This document shows, piece after piece, positions 40,518 to 49,747 of a stretch of DNA of 64,000 nucleotides. Under the pieces are notes generated by a model. The model searched no databases. It was not told the DNA's origin and was given only the letters and a program-made list of their open reading frames with translations. The DNA is from Warburgia ugandensis (taxonomy: Eukaryota > Streptophyta > Magnoliopsida > Canellales > Canellaceae). The translations under genes were made by a program, and so were the position numbers. The stretch covers positions 17,955,103 to 18,019,102 of the forward strand of contig CP141131.1 in assembly GCA_035236585.1 (NCBI GenBank). Direction: 5' to 3'. Position 1 is the stretch's first letter. The number at the start of each line of letters is the position of its first letter.

Positions 40518-43500
40518 GAATAATTGTCCAACCTTGTCAATAGTCATTTTTTTTCCCTTTTCCAATAGCATGTACTTGTCATTTTGTTGTGTATCACCTG
40601 TTTTAGTCCATCTTCACATTCTTCAATACTACTGTGTTTGCTTCGCAAATTGTAAGTTTAATATTGATAGTTACCTAAACTTACTCCCTGAGTTTTTTCT
40701 TAACTACTTCACACATGTTCTCTAATGCTCAATAAGTTTCTGCTATATACCACCAGAAAATTCTCTATTTTATATTCTTAGGAAGTGATAATGTTACATC
40801 CCCAATATTTTGGACCTACTCTAGAAAGAAGAGATAGTTACAAAGAAGCTATACATGTCTGCTACAGAAGATCTCTTCTAGGTGTGCAGATCAGATCAGG
40901 AGGTTACAAGTCTGCTAGGAAGGGATGTGATCAGCGGTTAGGATGTACCAGATATACAGTAGTGGTATAATCAGTTGGTTAGGGAATTAGGCAGTCAGTA
41001 TCCAATCTGTTATGGATATCCAGTCTTATACAGATTTGGAGAGATAAAGGGGAGAAAGTACGGGGGAGAAAGGGAGAGGAAGTGGAAGGGAGTAAGTTCA
41101 GGGAGGAACTATGGTTCCTATCTCCCTTTGGTCCAACTATTCTTGTAATGTTCCTGGTCCTGAACTCCTTGTAATTACTCTTTCCACCAATAAATAAGGT
41201 TCCATTTTCCATTTGGAAATCTGCTCCACAAAGATTTCAACCGTAGCTCCATCAATAGTATCAGAGCTCAGTCCAATTCTGGGGCATGGTAAGAACTAGG
41301 TCAGAGAAAGTAGAAAACATGGAGAAAGAGATGGAGAACGTGAGAGCAGAAGTAGGGAGCATGAAGGAAGATATTGGAAGGCTGCAAACAAACGTAACGG
41401 CGATCGCGGAATTTCTAGCTGAGATCAGGGTTTGGATGAGACAGAGGCACGAGAGTGGGGAACCCCTACCAAATCAAGCCGGAGACCGTGGCAGAACCAG
41501 GGTATCCGAAGTGGGAGAAGCATCGGGAGGAGACAACCACGGTTTGCCGCGTGGGTCGGAAAACCCTAGCCTGGAACCTCGACGGCTGGATCTTCCCGTA
41601 TTTGACCGACGAGACCCGCTGGGGTGGCTATGCCGGGCGGAACGCTACTTCCGACTGAATCACTTGACGGAGACGGAGAAGGTGACAGCCGCATCTGTGT
41701 GCTTGGAGGGAGAAGCCCTCCATTAGTTCCTTTGGTCGGACGCGAGGTCGCCGTTCCAGTCATGGACCACTTTCCAGACGGCCCTCCCTCAGCGGTTCTG
41801 GCTATCACAGTCTGATGACGACTGCGAGGCCTTGCTGTCGATCCGGCAGGTTGCCTCTATCGCCGACTTCAAGCGAGACTTCGAGCTGCTATCGAGGCTT
41901 TTGATGGATCTACCCGAAGAAGTGCTCAAATGGGCCTTTCTTAATGGGCTCAGAGAGGATTTAAAGGTGGAAGTGAAAATGTTTAGACCCACTTCCTTAA
42001 CTGGGCTTATGGACCTAGCCCAGGAAATCGAGGAAAAGAATGAGGCTCTCGAGTGGGTGAGAGCCTATGGACCAAGAAGCGGGCCTGGGCCCAGATCAAC
42101 AACTCTTGGGCCTCCTCTAAAGATTCCCATGTCCAAATCAAGCCTGCAGGGGTAAAACTGTCACTTCCCCCAGCAAGCCCTAACCAGGCTGCCGGAGACG
42201 ATGAAGGAGGCTGGGTTTAGGGGCGATCGGGTTTCCCTCCTCGGGGAGATGGCTCCGGACTGACGCGACTCCTTCCGATGACTTTTCGAGAAGGATTTGC
42301 AGCTGAAGAGAGCTATGGGGCTTTGTTTCAGATGCGACGAGAAATATTCGCCTAGGCACCGATGCAAGAAGTGCCAGCTACAAGTGCTGCTTCTGGGTGA
42401 GGAAGACGATGACAGGGCAAATCCGGACGACCTGAACCGAGATGAGGAGGCTCTGTGCGAATAGGAATCAACCCGACTCAAGCTATCCATGCAAGCCCTA
42501 GTCGGGATGTCTGTCGCAGATGTGATGAAAGTACGCGGGGTTCTGGAGCATCGTGCAGTGATTGTCCTCATCGATACGGGGGCATCCCACAATTTCATAG
42601 CTAGGAGGTTGGTCACCAACTTGCGGCTTCCGGTAACCAACACCAAGCCATTTGGAGTACAGGTAGGAGACGACTTATGCGTCCGGGGCAATGGGGTCTG
42701 TCGGGATCTTGTCCTGCGCCTCCCTGGATTGCTGATCAAACACCACTTCCACCCCTTTGAATTGAGCGGCACCGACCTGGTCCTCGGAATGGCCTGGCTC
42801 TGCACTCTCGGAGATGTTTCTGCAAACTACCGTGAACTCACCATGGAGTTCGTCGTGCAGGGCCAGTGGGTAACCCTGAAGGGTGACCCATCTTTATCTC
42901 GGTCGAACTTGTCCTTCTAGGCCCTGCAGTGTGCCATACCCAGTTCTGGTGCATCCTATATGGTGGAGTACCAAGGCCTGCAGTTAGAGACAGCACCGCA
43001 ACCGCCCTTAGACCATCCTAGGCTGCGACTTCTCCTGGACCAATACGCCCATCTCTTTGACCAGCTGCTACGACTTCCTGTTAACCGGCCACATGACCAT
43101 GACATTAGGGTCTAGGACCACACTGCACCTCCTAATATCAGGCCATACCGTTATCCGCACTGTCAAAAGAACGAAATTGAGCGGATCATCAAGGAATTGT
43201 GGGATGCTGGCATCATACGGGCCAGCACCGGTCCCTATTCCAGCCCCGTATTATTAGTTAAGAAGAAAGACGGGGGTTGGCGCTTTTGTGTCAACTACCG
43301 CGCCCTCAACAAGATCATAATTCAAGATAAGTTTCCCATCCCAACAATTGATGAGCTATTGGACAAATTGGGTGGAGTTACTATCTTCTCTAAGTTGGAT
43401 CTTCAATTCGGATACTATCAAATTCGCATCAAGGAAGAGGATGTCCCCAAGATGGCGTTTAGGACACATGAGGGTCACTATGAGTTTTTGGTCATGCCCT

Positions 43501-46500
43501 TCAGCTTGACCAATGCACCCACCACGTTTCAAGCTCTTATGAATGACATCTTCGGCCAATATCTTCGTAAGTTCGTGCTGGTTTTTTTTTTATGACATAC
43601 TTGTTTATAGTGCTGACATTCATCTACATATAGAACATTTGGCAACTGTCTTGCAGCTATTGCACTCTCATAAATTAGTAATCAACAGAAAAAAATGTTG
43701 TTTTGTCCAAACTCAATTAGAGTATTTAGGCCATATAATGTCTGCCAATGGGGTAGCAGCAGAGAGCTCTAAGATAGAATATATGCTCAAATGGCCTACT
43801 CCACGTGATGTTAAAGCATTAAGGGGATTCTTGGGTCTCACCGGATACTACCACAAATTCGTTAAGAATTATGGTACTATTGCTGCTCCCCTTACCTGTC
43901 TACTCAAGAAGGATAACTTCCATTGGTCCCTGGAGACCTAGGAAGCCTTTAACAAAGCTGAAAAGAGCTATGACTTCTGCTTCGGTGCTAGCGATCCCCA
44001 ACTTTAGTAAGCCTTTCATTATGGAAACTGACACTTCTGGCAGAGGTATTGGAGCAGTTCTCATACAGGAAGGCAGGCCAATTGCCTTCTTTAGTCAAGA
44101 CTAGCCCCACGCGCCCAGTCCAAGTCCGTATACGAAAGAGAACTCATGGCAGTGGTACTAGCTGTCCAAAAATGGCGCCATTATCTGCTTGGCAGGAGGT
44201 TCACCATTCTTACAGATCCAACGAGCCTCCAATTCCTCATGAACCAACGAGTACTCAGCAGGGAGCAGCAGAAATGGGTCATTAAATTATTGGGGTTCGA
44301 TTTCAACATCCAATACAAACTAGGAAGGCAGAATCGGGTAGCTGATGCACTCTCTAGAAAGGTTGACGTTCACCCTTATGATGGCTGCACCAACTCTGCA
44401 CCAGGGGATTACGCAGAACTGCAGAACACTTTCCACTCACTAGCCCTCTCTACAGTCAAGGGTTGGAAGCTGAAATCCGTCAAGATGATACTCTATGTTC
44501 CATCCTACAAGACCTGCTGGTCGATGCAAATAGTCACAGGGGCTATTCCTTAAGACATGGCTGCTTTCTCTTCCATGGCAGGTTGATTCTTCCTAAGGTT
44601 TCTCCTAGAATCCCCACCTTACTCAAAGAATTTCACTCCATTCCAGCATGGGGACATTCAGGCTCATTCAGAACATTCAAAAGGCTATCCAACGTTGTGT
44701 ACTAGAAAGGAATGAAAAGATACGTTCAGAAGTTTGTGGCCTCTTGTGATGTATGCCAGAGGAATAAGTATCAGGCACTCAAACCGGAGGGCCTTATCCA
44801 GCCCTTACCCATTCTTGAACAAGTTTGGGATGATCTCTCTATGGACTTCATTGGAGGCTTACCTAGATCTCAAGGGAAGGATACCCTATTGGTAGTAGTA
44901 GATCGCCTCTCGAAATACAGCCATTTCCTTCCCTTATGCCACCCATTTTCTACTCAGGACATTGCCACTCTTTTTCTTCATGAAGTGGTGCGCCTACACG
45001 GGTACCCACGTTCCATCGTTTCTGACAGGGACCGCCTCTTTATCAGTCAATTTTGGACTGAACTGTTCAAGATGGCTGGGATTGAGCTGAAAATGAGCAC
45101 GGCTTACCATTCACAAACAGATGGGCAAACGGAGGTAGTCAACCAATGCTTAGAAACTTACTTGCGCTGCTTCACTTCGCACCACCCTAAACAATGGCCC
45201 AAATGGATTCCTTGGGCAGAATTCTGGTACAATACTACCTTTCACGGGGCTGCGGGAATGTCACCATTTAGAGCCCTTTATGAACGTGACCCTCCTACGT
45301 TATTGAGGCTTTCAGATGAAGAGTCTGTTGTTGAGGCAGTAAACCAGCAAATTCGGGACAGGAATATCATCCTACAAGAGCTCAAAAGTAACTTGGTACT
45401 AGCCCAAGCCAGAATGAAATACCAGGCAAACAAGGATCGTAGGGAAGTCCAGTTCCAGCCCGGAGACCTAGTCTTCCTGAAGCTACAGCCCTTTAAGTTC
45501 AAAAAGCTGGCTAAAAGACCTAATGAGAAGCTCAGCCCCAGATTTTATGGTCCCTACCCAGTCTTGGAACACCTCGGAGAAGTTGCTTACCGCCTGGATT
45601 TACCATCTACAACGCGTATCCATCCCATTTTCCATGTTTCCCAACTCAAGGCCGCCTTGTCCAATTCAGCCCAACCTCAACCCCTACCCACTGGTCTGAC
45701 GGAGGAATTAGAGTTGGTGGTGCAACCTGAATCCATCAAGCAAATCAGAACAATGCCCAATGGTCACAAGGAAGTTTTAGTAAAGTGGCAACACCTCCCT
45801 GAATGTGACAATACGTGGGAGCTCTATACTGAATTGCACACTCAATTTCCCTCCTTTCACCTTGAGGACAAGGTGAAACTACTAGCGGAGGGTAATGTTA
45901 CATCCCCAATATTTCGGACCTACTCTAGAAAGAAGAGATAGTTACAAAGAAGCTATACATGTCTGCTGCAGAAGATCTCTTCCAGGTGTGCAGATCAGAT
46001 CAGGAGGTTACAAGTCTGCTAGGAAGGGATGTGATCATCGGTTAGGATATACCAGATATACAGTAGTGGTATAATCAGTTGGTTAGGGAATTAGGCAGTC
46101 AGTATCCAATCTGTTATGGATATCCAGTCCGTTACAGATTTGGTGGGATAAAGGGGAGAAAGGGAGAGGAAGTGGAAGGGAGTAAGTTCAGGGAGGAACT
46201 ACGGTTCCGATCTCCCTTTGGTCCAACTATTCTTGTAATGTTCCTGGTCCTGAACTCCTTGTAATTACTCTTTCCATCAATAAATAAGGTTCCATTTTCC
46301 ATTTGGAAATCTGCTCCACAGAGATTTCAACCGTAGCTCCATCAGATAATGATGAATAGCTTTTCTCTTCATTGAATAATGCAGGTGTATAAGTAATAAT
46401 AAATGCACACAAAGACATGGCTTCCAGTCACAAATATTAAACATGAGATACAATAGCATTGCCTTAAAACGTGAGCTGTATCTTGAGATCTTAACAAGAC

Positions 46501-48462
46501 ATGGCCTTCCAACATGGCATTTCATTGTTAGGCAGCTAAGCATTAGTAGGGCTGCGTAAAGTGGTTGTATCTACTGAAATGTTGTTTGTATTATTATGTT
46601 TTACCATACAAGTATTGCAAACCTGAAACATTTGTCTTCTAGAATTTTCAAGGCCTGCTAGTATTATATGTTAGAGGAAATAGTTCCACTCATTCTTCCA
46701 CTATGCGGCTTTTGGAATTGTGTGTTTTTCCGCCATATAAAAACAGCTACTATTTTGTATAAGTTACTTGGATGTTATGGATCAGAATCTAGTGGAGAAA
46801 TGCAGCATGGTAACAGCCAACAGTTTAATAAGGTTGCAAACTATGACCTTGTAAAAATCAGCGTCTTACCTTGTTTCAGTATCAACGAGCACAAGGGTCA
46901 GTTACATCATGTTTACTCTTTATGTATTACTCATTTTAGTGTCACTGTTCAATCTTTTCAAGGACTTACATATACAAGCTGGAAATCTACCACATTTCTG
47001 TTCCTTCAAAACCTGTTTGGTTGCTGGATGTAAGACATTGGCTTGTGAAGCTAGCTTGAGGAAGAATGGGTTTTCTGTGCATCATATTCACTGCTGTTCT
47101 GGATTTTAAAGGTTCATAATGCTGTTGAAAATATGAAGTAGGACATGAATCTGAGGCTGAACAGAGTGTTTTTCAGGTGGATAGTCAGTTTCGAACAAAT
47201 GTACCTGGTATTTTTGCTGTTGGAGATGTAGCAGCATTTCCTCTGAAGGTATATATGCTTCTGGGATGTATTCTCATCTTTCTACACGAAAAGCAAGTTG
47301 AAAGTTCACATTCTTTTCATATAGATATATGACCGGATTGCACGAGTTGAACACGTCGATCATGCTCGTAAATCAGCTGAACATTGCGTTAGATCACTTG
47401 TAACAGCACAAACTCAAGCGTAAGTTGGATCCATCTTCTACAAATCCAATTTCATTTGCTGAAACTATCAGATTTGGAAAAAAATTCTAGTAATGGCAAT
47501 TTTTCATCACATACAGATATGACTACCTGCCATACTTCTATTCAAGGGTTTTTGAGTATGAGGGGAGTACAAGGAAAATCTGGTGGCAGTTTTTTGGAGA
47601 CAATGGTAACAATCTGTAGCACACCAATGCCAGCTTTATCTCTCCCAAGTTGCTTTTTTTTATTACCCTTATGCATCCTTTTCATTTTAATGCAGTTGGT
47701 GATACAATTGAAATCGGAAACTTCAGCCCTAAGATTGTCACTTTCTGGCTCGATTCTGGTATCTAATCATGTTTCTGGAATGAATCGTTTTCTTATTTTT
47801 CTGTGTCTGAATAAATAGGTTGACATGTGTATTTTGTGACTTTCTACAGGCAGATTGAAAGGGGTTTTCCTTGAAAGTGGTAGTCCTGAGGTATCTTTCC
47901 AACTCCTTTTCCAATATTTGGGCAAGTTTGACTCCATTACCAAGTGGGATGCTTGCTTGCTTTGGATAGGAACACAAAATAAGATGTCTGAGAAGTAGTA
48001 TTCTAAATATAGAAGAGCTCCTGTTTAACTTGACGATTCCAGTCTACCAGCTCAAACCACAATTTTTCTATAGATTTGATTATAAAATGTAAAAGAAACT
48101 ACAAGTTTAGTGATGTGAGATATATGTTCAAAGCATAGGAAGATGTATTTTTGGGATGTTTGATTTATGATTCCATTCCCATCTGCCAGTACAATGACAA
48201 TTTCTTGTCAGTTCTTCACTTTATGTAAGATCACGCTTTAGTGACCGATTGTGCCTTACATTACAGAAGCATTACAATTATCTGTCTTCAGTTCAAACTT
48301 CTTTCTTGATGAATTTGAGCACTAACAGTGTTTTCTGATATATTTCAGGAGTTTGCGCTCCTACCTAAGCTAGCTAGAAGCCAGCCCATTGTTGACAAAG
48401 CCAAACTTCAAAGCGCATCATCTGTTGAGGCTGCCCTAGAAATTGCTCAAAACTCACTGTAG
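18263..48462 (+). CDS. MDHAR: Monodehydroascorbate reductase, chloroplast/mitochondrial type
   Basis: FAD enzyme that reduces the monodehydroascorbate radical to ascorbate with NAD(P)H in the ascorbate-glutathione cycle. Exons: 18263-18411, 18516-18615, 19995-20072, 20561-20632, 24584-24702, 29026-29110, 33770-33859, 36291-36392, 36487-36576, 40317-40397, 47177-47248, 47325-47419, 47517-47605, 47696-47758, 47850-47890, 48349-48462. Every junction is GT-AG and in frame; 479 residues. Residues 1-45 are Ser/Arg/Lys-rich and lack acidic residues, as in a transit peptide. Then come the FAD fold [10 protein letters not shown] (from 52), NAD(P) fold [12 protein letters not shown] (207-218) and the second FAD motif [12 protein letters not shown]. 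Length and sequence fit the organellar MDAR5/6 class. Upstream in frame there is a stop (18206-18208) and no earlier ATG, so the longer start used for mitochondrial targeting in Arabidopsis is not evident. Introns hold most of the window's transposons. Confidence 0.95.
21477..21643 (+). repeat. Au-type SINE in MDHAR intron 4, 20-bp target duplication
   Basis: Sense copy from gaaGGGAGCCTTGGCGCAATG (A box) through the B-box region (ggtcacatgttggaggc) to the T-rich 3' end. It is flanked by perfect 20-base direct repeats, ttatagacagtgactggtta, at 21457-21476 and 21644-21663. This is the clearest SINE insertion in the window. Confidence 0.95.
22953..23136 (+). repeat. Au-type SINE in MDHAR intron 4, 16-bp target duplication
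   Basis: Full-length sense copy starting GAAGGGGAGCCCTGGCACAAC and ending in CCCCGCTTT. Perfect direct repeats tagaagtgtgtcaaat lie at 22937-22952 and 23137-23152. Confidence 0.95.
23160..23640 (+). other. Unrecognised coding-like fragment with promoter-like tail
   Basis: Short plus-strand frames read like degraded protein (for example [20 protein letters not shown], then [20 protein letters not shown] after a frame change), with stops and frame changes. A TATA-like tgtataaatacc at about 23577 follows. It resembles the end of a retroelement body running into an LTR, but I could not assign a family. Confidence 0.3.
23725..23914. repeat. Imperfect 108-bp tandem duplication in MDHAR intron 4
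   Basis: gctctatataaattttattg at 23725 recurs as gctctgtataaattttattg at 23833. The similarity continues through gtttgcagtagagttgc versus gtttgtagtagagttgc. Confidence 0.8.
25245..27145 (-). mobile_element. RTE-type LINE, 5'-truncated, in MDHAR intron 5
   Basis: Antisense to MDHAR. The reverse transcriptase frame runs 27162-25816, with [52 protein letters not shown] and [15 protein letters not shown] stop after ESG then separates the conserved C-terminal block with [20 protein letters not shown], in the same frame, and the CCDC/zinc-finger-like end is frameshifted. The active site reads FAND instead of FADD (Asn codon 26047-26049), so the enzyme is dead. The 3' end carries the (GAT)n-type tail of this clade (seen as catcat at 25245-25272). 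Imperfect 13-base target duplications are aaatgttcaattt (25232-25244) and aaatgttcagttt (27146-27158). Confidence 0.88.
28038..28217 (-). repeat. Au-type SINE in MDHAR intron 5, 18-bp target duplication
   Basis: Full-length antisense copy, very close to the consensus of the other copies. Perfect direct repeats aatcctgccatatcaact lie at 28020-28037 and 28218-28235. Confidence 0.95.
29474..32456. mobile_element. 3-kb solo LTR in MDHAR intron 6
   Basis: Starts TGTAACACCCCGG and ends ATATTACA, with perfect 5-base target duplications AATGG (29469-29473, 32457-32461). It carries no coding frame, primer site or second LTR, so it is a solo LTR left by unequal recombination. The size fits large-LTR Ty3-gypsy lineages such as Tekay/Del, but that is inferred. 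Inside it are a terminal inverted repeat (29476-29496 with 29588-29608) and a very CpG-rich core at about 31270-31530. A second, inverted copy begins at 62459. Confidence 0.85.
32732..32813 (+). repeat. Headless Au-type SINE with 14-bp target duplication
   Basis: Contains only the 3' body (ataccatagaccctttgacg to gtgcaccatgctgaccc). It is flanked by perfect direct repeats aatgtggttgaact at 32718-32731 and 32814-32827. The tRNA-like head is absent and was absent at insertion. Confidence 0.85.
33012..33199 (-). repeat. Au-type SINE in MDHAR intron 6
   Basis: Full-length antisense copy ending in the GGGGAGCC head at 33185-33196 (read on the minus strand). Flanking tgcttactg at 33003-33011 and 33200-33208 is the probable target-site duplication. 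Confidence 0.92.
34609..34680 (+). mobile_element. RTE LINE 3' tail only, with (GAT)n
   Basis: 'gtgtagccgaccccaaatcg' followed by ggatagatctt and about 12 GAT units equals the reverse complement of the 3' ends of the two longer LINE copies (25245 and 37777). It is a severely 5'-truncated sense-strand copy in MDHAR intron 7. Confidence 0.8.
35789..35943. repeat. 77-bp tandem duplication in MDHAR intron 7
   Basis: Two near-identical copies of a 77-base unit (starting ttgcagctctattctatgtc) at 35789-35865 and 35866-35942. They differ only at cgataag versus ctgtaag and one or two other positions. Confidence 0.95.
37777..38611 (-). mobile_element. RTE-type LINE, 3' fragment, in MDHAR intron 9
   Basis: Antisense to MDHAR. 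An uninterrupted 146-codon frame (38455-38015) covers the C-terminal part ([20 protein letters not shown] to [15 protein letters not shown]); upstream the active site FADDIV is intact, but a frame break follows it. The element starts just before that site, so it is 5'-truncated. The 3' end has the same 'aagaccttatcccaattagg' and catcat tail as the intron 5 copy. Confidence 0.88.
38965..39117. repeat. 76-bp tandem duplication in MDHAR intron 9
   Basis: tttcagaatgccttatgatt begins both units (38965 and 39041). The units end in aattgtgtg and differ at only a few bases. Confidence 0.95.
39390..39569 (-). repeat. Au-type SINE in MDHAR intron 9, 17-bp target duplication
   Basis: Full-length antisense copy. 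Direct repeats aaggacaaccttgaact (39373-39389) and aaggacgaccttgaact (39570-39586) differ at one base. Confidence 0.95.
40484..40517. repeat. (AC)n-(AT)n microsatellite
   Basis: About 11 AC units followed by about five TA units in MDHAR intron 10, shortly after exon 10. Confidence 0.9.
40792..41254 (+). repeat. 5' LTR of the gypsy element
   Basis: 463 bases, TGTTACATCCCC to GTAGCTCCATCA. It contains an extra 14 bases (within gagaaagtacgggggagaaa) compared with the 3' LTR. Confidence 0.95.
41286..42470 (+). pseudogene. Gypsy gag, broken
   Basis: Starts [16 protein letters not shown] with a coiled-coil-like N-terminus, then [17 protein letters not shown] and ERYFRLNHL, typical retrotransposon gag phrases. 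TAG at 41724-41726 stands where the family has Trp. The frame then continues in phase ([25 protein letters not shown]) to a stop at about 42153. After a further frame break comes a CCHC-type zinc knuckle ([17 protein letters not shown], from 42323). Confidence 0.85.
42489..44553 (+). pseudogene. Gypsy protease, reverse transcriptase and RNase H, broken
   Basis: The protease has [13 protein letters not shown] (about 42564-42602) in an open frame to 42918. Reverse transcriptase begins near 43190 ([29 protein letters not shown]), with [17 protein letters not shown]-run at 43581-43592 causes a frameshift exactly before the active site, which reads YDIL where the family has DDIL. RNase H ([20 protein letters not shown]) is interrupted by TAG at 43939-41 just before it and by a frame change after FFSQD. 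The rest resumes at 44146 ([26 protein letters not shown]). Confidence 0.88.
44712..45941 (+). pseudogene. Gypsy integrase plus chromodomain, mostly intact frame
   Basis: A 409-codon open frame: zinc-binding Cys pair CDVCQRNK, the catalytic triad context [12 protein letters not shown] and DGQTEVVNQ (D,D-35-E type), GPY/F motif ([19 protein letters not shown]), and a C-terminal chromodomain ([17 protein letters not shown]). The preceding TAG at 44703-44705 separates it from the upstream HHCC half, so it cannot be made as the normal polyprotein. Its last 15 codons lie inside the 3' LTR. Confidence 0.9.
45896..46344 (+). repeat. 3' LTR of the gypsy element
   Basis: 449 bases, preceded by a purine tract (gcggagggtaa). 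Same ends as the 5' LTR and about 97 percent identical by eye. Confidence 0.95.
46350..47176. other. Remainder of MDHAR intron 10
   Basis: AT-rich intron sequence with no recognised element. A 121-codon plus-strand open frame (46668-47033) shows no family resemblance and is probably chance. Confidence 0.5.
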
Positions 48463-49067
48463 ACAGAGGTGGTGGTCTAAGTCATTATCTTCCATCCGAG
48501 CTCTCAATTGCAGAACCTTGGAACCAATCATCTGCTGTTGCAGTCCATTTGATTTGTGACCTTGCAAATTTTCTAGCTTGAGCATTATTATCTCCAATTT
48601 AGGTGTACAGTTTCCTAAAGATAATATATGCTAACAGTTTTCAATAATGTATAAGTAGTTATCCATTGCCCCTTAATCCATGGGTTGTTATCTAAAACAT
48701 GTTAAGATGCCCTTCTTTTCTCTTTTTAGTTCTGTTTCTCCCTACTGCCCCTATTTAATGATGCAAGCCATTATACTATGATTCCCCAGCTTTACATGAT
48801 TGCTTTCATTAGTACTACAATTGCAGAATTTGAAAAAGACCCTGGTTATGGATGCTCTTTTTCCTATTACGGAAAAATAATTGGAAACTTATAATACTAC
48901 AGGTATGTAAATGAAGAATTTCAAGAAAGAACAACGATGAAGAATGGCCAACTCTTCAAAAGAAAAAAAGAAGAAGGGAAAAACAATAATGAATAAAGAC
49001 TATAGGTATCTACGTCTTATATTACTGCCCGAAATCCGTTTTAATCTCACATTAAGAAAGTACAGCA
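48463..49067. other. MDHAR 3' UTR and flank
   Basis: No gene or repeat was recognised. The first 200-300 bases are probably the MDHAR 3' UTR (AT-rich, with aataatgtataag-type polyadenylation-like text near 48645). Confidence 0.45.
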
Positions 49068-49075
49068 GGAATAGC

Positions 49076-49151
49076 TAGGTAAGGCTGCTTTACTATAGAC
49101 CCTTGTGGTCCGTTTCTTTCCCGGAACCTGCATAGGCGGGAGCCTTGAATG
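49076..49151 (+). repeat. Headless Au-type SINE
   Basis: Starts at 'taggtaaggctgctttac' and runs through tatagacccttgtggtccg to gcgggagcctt. The last few body bases are lost. ggaatagc at 49068-49075 and 49152-49159 is a possible short target-site duplication. Confidence 0.7.
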
Positions 49152-49194
49152 GGAATAGCACAAGTTATAATATGTTGGACAAAGAAACAGCATA

Positions 49195-49303
49195 TCACCA
49201 AATTTCTGCTGCTGCTACAAAACTGCACATAGAAAAGTTCTCTCCATCACCAAATTTCTTGTGCTGCTGCTACAAAACTGCACATAGAAAAGTTCTCTCA
49301 AGT
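49195..49303. repeat. 55-bp tandem duplication
   Basis: tgctgctgctacaaaactgc followed by acatagaaaagttctctc occurs at 49207 and again at 49262, each preceded by caccaaatttct. Confidence 0.9.
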
Positions 49304-49451
49304 AGGATAATAAAACAAAATATCTTATTGTGCAATCAAATGGGTGTTCTTCCAATAGAATGCATCAAGGGCACTTTGATGTCCTTCCTCATAGGAAATA
49401 AGAGAATAACAATACAAGTCTTCTCTCTCCCCGGATGCAGATAAGGAAAAG

Positions 49452-49690
49452 TCAAGGTTCACTTGGTAAATGTGATCCAGACCCTCCGTCATCAGCAGAC
49501 TGATGATATGGCAGGCTAAAGTCCATAGATTTGTCAAGTGGAGAGCTTTGGGTATCCCAAAAGAGTTTAACACAATAATTGCATGTGCCCAAACTTTGGT
49601 GATCCAAACTGCTCGTCTTCGAGGCTGCATTTTCTTGCTAAGCCATGTGCTAAGAGGAAAAATCTCCACTTGATGATCCCAATTTCTATC
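49452..49690 (-). pseudogene. Decayed last exon of an unrecognised protein gene
   Basis: Behind a T-rich acceptor-like sequence (TTTTTTGCAACTGCAG) one frame reads protein-like to a TGA at 49454-49452: SSGDFSS, then two TAG stops four codons apart (49652-49650 and 49640-49638) at positions that could have been Trp, then QENAASKTSSLDHQSLGT and CNYCVKLFWDTQSSPLDK, ending DDGGSGSHLPSEP. The composition looks like real coding DNA rather than chance, but I cannot name the family and no upstream exon was found. Confidence 0.35.
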
Positions 49691-49747
49691 CTGCAGTTGC
49701 AAAAAAAATAAAAGAACAAAAAAGAGACAGTAGAATGATCTTAACAA

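Larger units (their letters stand above)
40792..46344 (+). mobile_element. Complete Ty3-gypsy chromodomain element in MDHAR intron 10
   Basis: 5.5-kb element in the same orientation as MDHAR, bounded by perfect 5-base target duplications GATAA (40787-40791, 46345-46349). Order: 5' LTR, initiator-Met-tRNA primer site (tagtatcagagc at 41257), gag with zinc knuckle, aspartic protease, reverse transcriptase, RNase H, integrase, chromodomain, 3' LTR. Compact size, roughly 450-base LTRs and a C-terminal chromodomain suggest a Reina-like chromovirus lineage (inference). The LTRs differ by about 14 substitutions by eye plus a 14-base indel, so it is not very recent. Multiple stops and frameshifts make it non-autonomous. 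Confidence 0.95.

Noticed and set aside
42161..42805. 214-codon minus-strand open frame inside the gypsy element
   Set aside because: Antisense shadow of gag-protease coding sequence; Ser/Arg-rich composition without family resemblance.
49325..49747. 140-codon minus-strand open frame beginning MLRSFYCLFF
   Set aside because: It runs through a T-rich acceptor-like stretch and its composition is less protein-like than the alternative frame reported as a pseudo-exon.
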